A stretch of DNA of 64,000 bases. It comes from Bacilli bacterium (GTDB lineage: Bacteria > Bacillota_I > Bacilli_A > RFN20 > DUOF01). The notes under the pieces are model-generated. The model ran no database searches. It was not told where the DNA came from and saw only the letters and a list, made by a program, of their open reading frames with translations. The first letter of the stretch is position 1, and every line of letters begins with the position of its first letter. The DNA is taken from NCBI GenBank assembly GCA_017517765.1, contig JAFWYE010000006.1, positions 186,001 to 250,000 of the forward strand, given 5' to 3'. A program made the position numbers and the translations under genes. Below, piece by piece: positions 27,964 through 35,034 of the stretch.

Positions 27964-28418
27964 TAAATAACACCTCCAACAAACATAATTAAATATCTAA
28001 TTAACCCAAATATATAAGCACTAACTATTCCATAAGTAATAACACTTCCAGCAAGTTTAAACATATTACTTCCTATCCCATATATTAATCCTTCAGCCCT
28101 ACTCTCTAATGCTGCACTAGTAAGAGAATTAGAAAAACCCGAAATAGGAACAAAGGTCCCTGCCCCAAATATTTGCCCTAGTTTATCAAATAAACCAAAT
28201 CCTGTAAGTAATGCACTAATAAAAATTATAGTCACAAGCATTAAAGACAAAGAATCTTTTTCATTAATATTAAATACAAAAAGATATAAGTCATATAATC
28301 CTTGTCCAATAAAAGCAATAATAGCTCCTCCCATAAAAGCTAAAACTAATCTAGTTAATTTACCATTACTTTTTTCTTTTCCTTTACTTACCACATTTTT
28401 ATAAGATAATTTATTCAT
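27963..28418 (-). CDS. spoVAC: Stage V sporulation protein AC
   Basis: SpoVAC is the membrane channel subunit, mechanosensitive in B. subtilis, for dipicolinic acid. The 151-residue protein has a basic N-terminus, four membrane helices and the motif GTFVPISGFSNSLTSAALESRAEG. It is the first gene of spoVAC-AD-AE-AF; spoVAA and spoVAB of the B. subtilis operon are absent. Its ribosome-binding site GAGGAG and part of its start codon lie within the right arm of a 14-bp hairpin (28417-28472). Confidence 0.95.
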   Translation of the reverse strand: MNKLSYKNVVSKGKEKSNGKLTRLVLAFMGGAIIAFIGQGLYDLYLFVFNINEKDSLSLMLVTIIFISALLTGFGLFDKLGQIFGAGTFVPISGFSNSLTSAALESRAEGLIYGIGSNMFKLAGSVITYGIVSAYIFGLIRYLIMFVGGVI

Positions 28419-28472
28419 AATAAAAACTCCTCATTTCAAATTTATTATTTGCAAATTTGGAGTTTTTATTAT
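28417..28472 (-). promoter_or_regulatory. Hairpin: helD terminator that also encloses the spoVAC ribosome-binding site
   Basis: On the minus strand, ATAATAAAAACTCC (28459-28472) pairs perfectly with GGAGTTTTTATTAT (28417-28430), with an inner AAATTT/AAATTT pair. The left arm starts at the helD stop. The right arm contains the GGAG of the spoVAC ribosome-binding site and the AT of its start codon, and its T run makes it terminator-like. A transcript reading through from helD would stop here or have its ribosome-binding site hidden. Confidence 0.7.
28443..28471 (-). promoter_or_regulatory. Possible sigma-G-like promoter of the spoVA operon
   Basis: On the minus strand TAATA (28467-28471), 17 bases, AATAATA (28443-28449), each one mismatch from the sigma-G consensus (GMATR / CATNNTA). 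The sequence is very AT-rich, so a chance match is quite possible. A start about 7 bases later would exclude the left hairpin arm and free the ribosome-binding site. Confidence 0.3.
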
Positions 28473-30451
28473 TATTTTATCAATTTAGTAATCGGTCCTA
28501 TACTATATAAACTAAGTTCATGCATAGCTCTAGAACATGCAATATATAAATAGTTAATATCAATCTCAGAATTATAGTTGTTTTCACTTGTGTCTACTAC
28601 AATTACTTTTTCAAATTCTAATCCTTTTGTTAAGAATATACACCCAATAACAATACCTCTTTTTATATCCTTACCATTATAATTTAGCATATTAACATTG
28701 CACTTATCTTTTAGTTTATTATAAAGCTTCTTGCTATCTTTAAAACTTTTAGTAATGATTCCTAAGCTCTTCCCTTTGTAAGCATTTATTTCATCTACAA
28801 GTTTTTGAATCATGTCACTTTCTGAATCAAACTCAATAGTTTCGACTTCTTTACCAATTCTATTAACTGTATTAATCCCCTTGTTATCTATTATTTTATT
28901 TAAGAAATCAAATATTTGTTTACTACTTCTATATGAGTTATTTAATCTTATAATATCCCCCTCAAAAGCATCATTATATGATTGTAAAAATAGCCCTTGG
29001 TTTCTATCTCCTAAAAATGTTTTAGAACAATTAAATAATTTAAAAACAACGTTTCTTTCAAAGACATTTAAATCTTGATATTCATCTACAAGAAGATGAT
29101 TATACTTGTCAAAAATTGCGCAATCCTTAAAGAACAATCTAATGTAAATTAACGGATATACATTTTCATATTTTAAGTATCCTTTACTTATAATATTCGA
29201 ATCATAATTATATTTATTTATAAATTCATTATATAAATCAAAATAATTTACTTCTGGTAATAATCTATCCATAAAAATATCTATACTTCTAATAGCATCT
29301 TGAGTTAATTTACTTTTAGTAGATACTCTATCCATCAAAAATTCTTTAATCATCTTTTTTCTTTTATAATAATTTCTTCTAGAAAACTTATTGAAATATA
29401 ATTCCTTAAATATATCTTTAGTAAATGTTAATCCTCTTATCTTAAGACCTAGCCTAGCATCAAATAGTTCTGATAATTTATCATTTAAAAATTCATTTAA
29501 TTCGATAAACATTTTGTCATAATCAAAGGTAAGTTTATTGTCAATTACTCTTTCAAAGTATTCTTCTTTAGTTTCTAATTTGAGTTTCAATTTATATAGT
29601 TCACCTTTAAGCATTAAATGCGCTATTTGATTAAGTGTCAAATTAATAACATTATCTTCTCCAAGTTCGGGCAAGACATTATCTACATAGTTAAAGAAAA
29701 TATTATTAGGAGTTATAAAACATACTTTATTAGCACTATATTTTAATGCATTCTTATACATTAAATACGCAATCCTATGTAAAGCAATAGAGGTTTTCCC
29801 TCCTCCTGCAACACCAAGAACTAATACATTTTTATCATCCAAATATCTAATTACCTTATTTTGCTCTTTTTGAATAGTAGTAACTATATTTTTCATAACC
29901 ATATCATTACTATTTTTTAAAGTATCTAGTAGTAATTCATCACTTATATTGCTAACCATATCGGTATAATAAACTAATTCTCTATTCTTAAACTTATATT
30001 GCCTTTTTAAAGTTACTTCTCCATTTACTAATCCATTGGGGGATTCATAACTAGCTTCTCCCATAATTGAGTCATAGTACAAATTTGCTACTGGACTTCT
30101 CCAATCATATACAACAATTTCTTCTTCATCCATTAAAGTTTCTATCCCAAAATAATATGGAATTTCTCCCCAGTGGTTTTTAAAATCTAACCTTCCAAAA
30201 TATGGTTTATCAATCATCATAAGATATCTAGATAATTGTCTATTTGCAATTGAGGAAATATATTTAGAATAATTGATATCATCAATCATAGCTAATTTAT
30301 CTCCATAGTCTTTACTTTCCCCTTTAGAATTATAAAAACTATCTAAACTCTCAATAATAGCTTTAGACTTCTCATCAAGTATAGATTCATTCTCATGAAT
30401 TTTCTTATTTAGTAGCTCGACAACATATCTAGCACGCTCATATTCAGGCAT
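28472..30451 (-). CDS. helD: HelD-like RNA polymerase-recycling ATPase (UvrD superfamily)
   Basis: HelD releases stalled RNA polymerase from DNA. The protein (659 residues) has the N-terminal coiled-coil arm, then PYFGRLDF and IVVYDWRSPVANLYYDS, segments peculiar to HelD. Walker A GVAGGGKTSIALHRIAYLMY follows at about residues 212-231, then HLLVDEYQDLN (Walker B), LGDRNQGLF, and C-terminal LTKGLEFEKVIVVD with YIACSRAMHEL. The frame opens at ATG 30457, but the ATG at 30451 is better spaced from AAAGGAG (30459-30465). It overlaps tsaC by 8 bases. Confidence 0.9.
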   Translation of the reverse strand: MPEYERARYVVELLNKKIHENESILDEKSKAIIESLDSFYNSKGESKDYGDKLAMIDDINYSKYISSIANRQLSRYLMMIDKPYFGRLDFKNHWGEIPYYFGIETLMDEEEIVVYDWRSPVANLYYDSIMGEASYESPNGLVNGEVTLKRQYKFKNRELVYYTDMVSNISDELLLDTLKNSNDMVMKNIVTTIQKEQNKVIRYLDDKNVLVLGVAGGGKTSIALHRIAYLMYKNALKYSANKVCFITPNNIFFNYVDNVLPELGEDNVINLTLNQIAHLMLKGELYKLKLKLETKEEYFERVIDNKLTFDYDKMFIELNEFLNDKLSELFDARLGLKIRGLTFTKDIFKELYFNKFSRRNYYKRKKMIKEFLMDRVSTKSKLTQDAIRSIDIFMDRLLPEVNYFDLYNEFINKYNYDSNIISKGYLKYENVYPLIYIRLFFKDCAIFDKYNHLLVDEYQDLNVFERNVVFKLFNCSKTFLGDRNQGLFLQSYNDAFEGDIIRLNNSYRSSKQIFDFLNKIIDNKGINTVNRIGKEVETIEFDSESDMIQKLVDEINAYKGKSLGIITKSFKDSKKLYNKLKDKCNVNMLNYNGKDIKRGIVIGCIFLTKGLEFEKVIVVDTSENNYNSEIDINYLYIACSRAMHELSLYSIGPITKLIK

Positions 30452-31049
30452 TGTCATACTCCTTTAAAATATTTTCAAACTTAACTTTTCCCTCTCTAAG
30501 CAAAGTTAAACTATTATCATCATTAATCTTAACTATCGTAGATTCACTATTTTTACATTTTCCATCCAAGAAAACACAATCAATATATCCATCAAATAAC
30601 TCTATAATTTCCATAGGATCAGTAATATTTTCTTCATTAGATAAATTAGCACTTGTTAAGCAAAGTGGAGCATCTACTGATTCAATAATTTTATTTACAA
30701 GAGGAATATTAACCATTCTAACTGCTACAGTCTCTGCATCAAAAAAATCAAAGTCAGGATTTCTTTTACAAACTAGTGTAACTGGACCTGGAAAATATTT
30801 AGATAATTTTTTTACTACATTTAAGTCAACATCAGCCACTTTTAATAATCTATCATATGTATCTACAATTAGGGGTAGTGGTTTGTCTCTCCCTCTTTGC
30901 TTCATGTCATAAATTCTATCAATAGCAACTTTACTAGAACTCAAGCAAGCTAGTCCATAGATAGTATCAGTAGGAACAATAATAACCCCATCTTCCAATA
31001 ATGAATTTTTAGCATCTTCTAATGCATTTTTATAATACTTCTCTAACAT
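30444..31049 (-). CDS. tsaC: Threonylcarbamoyl-AMP synthase (TsaC/Sua5)
   Basis: This enzyme makes threonylcarbamoyl-AMP from threonine, bicarbonate and ATP, the first step of the t6A37 tRNA modification. The 201-residue protein has GVIIVPTDTIYGLACLSSS, KQRGRDKPLPLI (KxR..KPL), FPGPVTLVCKR and VRMVN..LPLCLTSANLS. It is the short TsaC form without the Sua5 C-terminal domain. It overlaps fmt by 20 bases. tsaB, tsaD and tsaE are not in the window. Confidence 0.94.
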   Translation of the reverse strand: MLEKYYKNALEDAKNSLLEDGVIIVPTDTIYGLACLSSSKVAIDRIYDMKQRGRDKPLPLIVDTYDRLLKVADVDLNVVKKLSKYFPGPVTLVCKRNPDFDFFDAETVAVRMVNIPLVNKIIESVDAPLCLTSANLSNEENITDPMEIIELFDGYIDCVFLDGKCKNSESTIVKINDDNSLTLLREGKVKFENILKEYDNA

Positions 31050-31980
31050 AAAACTTTTTCCCCACTATATCTTTATTACCGTTTAAATAATCTCTAGCTT
31101 CCATCACTTTTTTTCCAGCCGGTTGTAATGTCTTTACTTTATAAAGTCCATCATAGCATCTTACAAAAATACCATCTTTACTAGCCTTTACAATTTCTCC
31201 TATTTCCCCATCAATTGCTTCTTCAACTTCTTCTCCACTAATAATCTTTATATTTAGTCCATCTAAAGTCGTATATGCAATAGGGCTAGGATTAAAAGCT
31301 CTAACTTTATTGTGAATATTTCTTTTTGTATCCGACCAATCTATTAGCTCATCTTCTCTTTTAATCATTTTAGAAAAAGTTACTTCTTCTTCATTTTGTT
31401 TTGTTCCAACAACCTTTCCCTCCACAAAATCATCTAAGAAAGGAATGATAGTTTCTTTAACTCTAACAAGCAATTTATCAAAAACATCACTTGCTGTATC
31501 TTCATTACTTATATCAACATAAGCCTTTTGATACATCATACCTGCATCCATTTGCTTAATCATTTCCATGTAAGTAATTCCTGTTTCTTTCTCATCATTT
31601 AAAATCGCATATTGTATTGGAGCAGCTCCTCTATACTTAGGCAATAATGATCCATGAATATTAATACATTTGTATTTTGGAATATCTAAAACACCTTGAG
31701 GTACGATTTGACCATATGCACAAGTAAGGACAATATCAGGATTTTTTTCCTCAATAAATTTATAATCTTCTCTTATTTTTATTGGTTGAAAAACATCAAT
31801 ATTATATTTCATTGCAACTTCTTTAACTGGAGTGTTTTCCAATTTATTTTTTCTACCAACTTGTTTATCTGGTTGGCTTACAACTCCAACAATATTCACA
31901 CCATTTTCAAGTAAAAATTCTAATATTTTACTAGAAAAATCACTAGTTCCCATATAAACAATCCTAATATTATTTCTCAT
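31030..31980 (-). CDS. fmt: Methionyl-tRNA formyltransferase
   Basis: Fmt formylates initiator Met-tRNA with 10-formyl-tetrahydrofolate. The N-terminal domain begins RIVYMGTSDFSSKILEFLL and carries the catalytic Asn/His/Asp set in CINIHGSLLPKYRGAAPIQYAI and GITYMEMIKQMDAGMM. The C-terminal OB-like domain has VRAFNPSPIAYT. At 316 residues it is a normal length. It is the first gene of fmt-tsaC-helD, behind GAGGTGATAGT. A deformylase gene is not present here. Confidence 0.96.
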   Translation of the reverse strand: MRNNIRIVYMGTSDFSSKILEFLLENGVNIVGVVSQPDKQVGRKNKLENTPVKEVAMKYNIDVFQPIKIREDYKFIEEKNPDIVLTCAYGQIVPQGVLDIPKYKCINIHGSLLPKYRGAAPIQYAILNDEKETGITYMEMIKQMDAGMMYQKAYVDISNEDTASDVFDKLLVRVKETIIPFLDDFVEGKVVGTKQNEEEVTFSKMIKREDELIDWSDTKRNIHNKVRAFNPSPIAYTTLDGLNIKIISGEEVEEAIDGEIGEIVKASKDGIFVRCYDGLYKVKTLQPAGKKVMEARDYLNGNKDIVGKKFYVREVL

Positions 31981-32044
31981 ACTATCACCTCACTATAGTT
32001 TATAACAAAGTGAAATCAATAGTATATATTTTCTTAATAAAATT

Positions 32045-32070
32045 AAAAAAGAGATATTTTATCTCTTTTT
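32045..32070 (-). terminator. Terminator of the 32059-32703 gene
   Basis: Stem AAAAAGAGATA / TATCTCTTTTT with a 3-base loop; it overlaps the stop codon and ends in a T run on the minus strand. Confidence 0.82.
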
Positions 32071-32703
32071 GCCTTTATTAGTTTTATTTTCATTACTCTT
32101 AGTTAGAGCAACATTATATTTATCTATTATTTTCCTTAACAAATCATCTTTATACATCTTACTTCCATATAACGAAATATATTCAGGAGAAAGCGAATCC
32201 TTTCCATGACACATAAAGAATTCATATTGATTTGCTAGAGTTGCTAACATATCATCACTTGCTTTTAATGAAGCTCTTATAGATATTAAAAATTCTTTCA
32301 TCTTGTTAAAATCATCATTAGCTCTCAAATTGTATTTACTAGAGAATTCCTCTATCTCACCATCAAGGATTTCCATAAATTTTTCTTTATCAAAGTAAGC
32401 AACACCCAAAATATCTGATAATTCAACATTATGAGCAATCTTAACATCTATTTCTAAGTTTTCAATTAACTCCATATCTTCATCACTAATAACACTATAT
32501 ATAGAACTTAAAGAAACTTCTTTTTTCCTCATACTTTTAAGATTCTTTAATATTTTAACTAAAACATCATTTTGTCTAACATATATATTATCTTCTAAAT
32601 CTGAAATATTATCAGAAAACATATCAACAATAGCAACTAAATCGTTGATTTGACTAGATATTATATAGATAGCAAGATATCGATTCACAAGCAAATTTCC
32701 CAA
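32059..32703 (-). CDS. Unknown all-alpha cytosolic protein
   Basis: This protein of about 214 residues is predicted to be mostly helical, without membrane segments or a recognisable motif; the C-terminus is Lys/Asn-rich. The long frame opens with GTG at 32712, but that GTG is part of the ribosome-binding site (TTGGAGTG). By spacing, and by analogy with many genes in this window, the TTG at 32703 is the more likely start. The promoter is not clear. It lies between fmt and the gpr locus and may be an independent gene, since it has its own terminator. Confidence 0.55.
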   Translation of the reverse strand: MGNLLVNRYLAIYIISSQINDLVAIVDMFSDNISDLEDNIYVRQNDVLVKILKNLKSMRKKEVSLSSIYSVISDEDMELIENLEIDVKIAHNVELSDILGVAYFDKEKFMEILDGEIEEFSSKYNLRANDDFNKMKEFLISIRASLKASDDMLATLANQYEFFMCHGKDSLSPEYISLYGSKMYKDDLLRKIIDKYNVALTKSNENKTNKGKKR

Positions 32704-32757
32704 TTTAATCACTCCAATTGAGATTATCTTAACACAATAATGTTACCATTTCAACAT

Positions 32758-33054
32758 TTAATTAGTTATCCCATTCATTAAATTAACAACTAATTTTAAA
32801 CTAAAATTTAAACTTTCAACAATGACATTTGCAAAAAATGCACTCACTCTAGAAATAAGATTAGAAGTATCTTCTTTTTCTACTAAAACATTCCCCAAGT
32901 TCCCATCATTAATTTCTTCTCCGTTTTCAATTTTCTCTTCTAAAGAAGAGACAGACTCTTTATTTGAATCCACTTGATTTATATCGTTAATTATTCCTAC
33001 ACCTATGACTACAAGAAAAAAAATCAAACAAATATGTATAAGATATTTTTTCAT
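32758..33054 (-). CDS. Small membrane or secreted protein downstream of gpr
   Basis: The 98-residue protein has an N-terminal membrane helix or signal anchor (residues 5-23), an acidic middle, and an amphipathic/hydrophobic C-terminal helix (LISRVSAFFANVIVESLNF). In B. subtilis the position after gpr is occupied by spoIIP and yqxA. It is too short for SpoIIP and has no amidase motif. A YqxA-like role is only a positional guess. A GGTGA site precedes the ATG by 7 bases. Confidence 0.55.
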   Translation of the reverse strand: MKKYLIHICLIFFLVVIGVGIINDINQVDSNKESVSSLEEKIENGEEINDGNLGNVLVEKEDTSNLISRVSAFFANVIVESLNFSLKLVVNLMNGITN

Positions 33055-33104
33055 TTATTTCACCATGAATATTCTACTAGTTTCATTTATCAATTAATGT
33101 CAAA

Positions 33105-34019
33105 TTATAAGTTACTAGCATTATTATGAACAGCCTCATTTATTGAATTACCTATTATATATGCAATATTTTTTATATCTTCATCTATTTGTTTGGGAGT
33201 AACTATCATTTCCATATTGTTATCTTCAAGCAAAGAAGAAATTATGTGATATCTGTTTTCTTCTTTTAATGGACTATATACTGGTGGTAAATCTCCATAC
33301 ATTTTTTCTATAAGACTTATTGTTTCATAAACAATACTACTTATTCCCACAACTGTAGCCACCCCTATACAAATACATTCACACCCTAAATATTCTTTAT
33401 CTAATGCTTTCCTATTGTTTCCTATACCACTGCCTGGGGCAATACCTGTGTCAGTTATTTGTATAACCTTGTTTATTCTATTCATACTTCTTGTAGCTAA
33501 AGCATCAATAAAAATCACAACTTTTGGCTTATAAAAATCACAAACAGATTTTACTATGTCTGCTGTTTCTAATCCTGTTTGTCCCATAACCCCAGGTGAT
33601 ATTAATGAAACTTGCCTAGTCCCATCTTTTATATCAAAATCTTCTATTGTAAATAAGTGACTTGTAACTATGACCTCTTTTGAAGCCATCGGCCCTAGTG
33701 CATCTGCACTAAAATCTTCATTTCCCAAACCCACAACAAGTATTTTATCTTCATTGTTTAGTTTCATACTAGTTAACATATTTTTTAATGATTCCACTAA
33801 TACATCTTTTATATCATTCCTAGATTCTTTTTCTTCTAAATTATTAAAAGCGATAGACACATAAGTGCCTATACTTTTATTTAAACTATTATCTTCTTTT
33901 AATATGGAAATTTTACTTATAGAAATATCTTTATACTTCCTATTTTCTATTTCATACTCACCTTTATTAGTTTTTTCAATTAACTCATCTGCTAAATCAC
34001 TTCGAAAACAATTATTCAA
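33105..34019 (-). CDS. gpr: Germination protease Gpr
   Basis: Gpr degrades small acid-soluble spore proteins at germination. The protein shows FRSDLADELIE at the N-terminus, ILVVGLGNEDFSADALGPMA, SLISPGVMGQTGLETADIVK, VIFIDALATRS and ITDTGIAPGSGIGNNRK, all conserved in the A25 family. The frame opens with a TTG at 34049. The site GAGGTG followed by GACAAA points to the TTG at 34019 instead, which puts FRSDLA close to the N-terminus as in other Gpr proteins (305 residues). It sits downstream of holA as in B. subtilis. No SASP gene is visible in the window. Confidence 0.93.
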   Translation of the reverse strand: MNNCFRSDLADELIEKTNKGEYEIENRKYKDISISKISILKEDNSLNKSIGTYVSIAFNNLEEKESRNDIKDVLVESLKNMLTSMKLNNEDKILVVGLGNEDFSADALGPMASKEVIVTSHLFTIEDFDIKDGTRQVSLISPGVMGQTGLETADIVKSVCDFYKPKVVIFIDALATRSMNRINKVIQITDTGIAPGSGIGNNRKALDKEYLGCECICIGVATVVGISSIVYETISLIEKMYGDLPPVYSPLKEENRYHIISSLLEDNNMEMIVTPKQIDEDIKNIAYIIGNSINEAVHNNASNL

Positions 34020-34037
34020 TTTGTCCACCTCATGAAC

Positions 34038-34069
34038 TATTGTTTCCAATTAAATAATATTAATTAGAC
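34038..34069 (-). promoter_or_regulatory. Possible sigma-F-type promoter of gpr
   Basis: On the minus strand GGAAACAATA (34038-34047) fits the sigma-F -10 pattern GGNRANANTW at every position. GTCTA (34065-34069) is one mismatch from GYWTA, with a 17-base spacer, slightly longer than usual. Gpr is under sigma-F and sigma-G control in B. subtilis. Confidence 0.4.
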
Positions 34070-35013
34070 ATTTTTAAAATAAATAATTCTAATCCAACAA
34101 ATCTATCAATATCGCCTGTTTTAATTTGGATATCTAATTTAGATAATTCATCAAGTAAATCTTCTAGTTCATATTCGCTATAATTTCTTACTTTTTCCAT
34201 TCCCATTTTAACCCTATATGGATGAGCAGATAACTCATTAGCAATGTTTGATTCTCCATAACCTTTATTAGATAAAACTAGTATTTGATATAAAAATCTA
34301 ACTTGCGTAGCAATAATAGACACAAGACTAACTGGCTCATTTCCCAAAGACTTTAAATCATTATAAATTCTAAATGCCTTGTTAGAATTTTTCTTAAACA
34401 TTGCATCTATCATATCAAATATATTATCATCCATTTTTTTAGGTGTTAGTGCTTCTACATCATGTAAATATATTTTATTTGAATAAGTAGATAGTTTTTC
34501 TACTTCATTACTTATTTGATACATATCTACATCTACTCTTGATAAAAGTTCATGCAAGGCATCATCTGTAATCTCTACATTTCTTTTAGTAAACATTTGT
34601 TTTACTATTCTTGGTAAGTCTTTTTTATTTACCCCATCTACCTCTACTACTTTAGCAATTTTTCTTAAGGACTTTACTATAGTTCTTTTTTCATCTAGTT
34701 TACTAGCATTAACACTTATTATAAAAGTTGTACCCTCAGTTTCATTTTCTAAATAAGCTTCAATAGGTTCACTTTCATATGGCCCTTGAGTATTGTTATT
34801 AGTTAAAAAATAACTATTGGTTAAACTAACAACTTTTTTATCACTAGAAAAGCAAAAAGATTCTAGTTCTCCAATAACTTGACTAACATCATGTTTATAT
34901 GCATCCAAAACAATATAATTAAACTCATCTATTTCTTTTAAAGTGTCTTTTGCTATTTTATCAATCATTTTATTAACTAATAACTCTTGTTCTCCATATA
35001 CTAAGTAAATCAT
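34060..35013 (-). CDS. holA: DNA polymerase III delta subunit
   Basis: HolA is the clamp-loader delta subunit that opens the beta clamp. The 317-residue protein has the family start MIYLVYGEQELLVNKMI, FIISVNASKLDEKRTIVK, KDLPRIVKQMFTKRN and the C-terminal collar-domain segment LVSIIATQVRFLYQI. No Walker A is expected in this subunit. It lies 21 bases after comEC, with TAGGTGATAG before the ATG. The order comEA-comEC-holA-gpr resembles B. subtilis, without comEB and rpsT. Confidence 0.93.
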   Translation of the reverse strand: MIYLVYGEQELLVNKMIDKIAKDTLKEIDEFNYIVLDAYKHDVSQVIGELESFCFSSDKKVVSLTNSYFLTNNNTQGPYESEPIEAYLENETEGTTFIISVNASKLDEKRTIVKSLRKIAKVVEVDGVNKKDLPRIVKQMFTKRNVEITDDALHELLSRVDVDMYQISNEVEKLSTYSNKIYLHDVEALTPKKMDDNIFDMIDAMFKKNSNKAFRIYNDLKSLGNEPVSLVSIIATQVRFLYQILVLSNKGYGESNIANELSAHPYRVKMGMEKVRNYSEYELEDLLDELSKLDIQIKTGDIDRFVGLELFILKMSN

Positions 35014-35034
35014 CTATCTATCACCTAAAAAGAA

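Noticed and set aside
30451-30912. A 153-codon plus-strand frame
   Set aside because: It is antisense to tsaC, which has clear family motifs and a coupled operon context.
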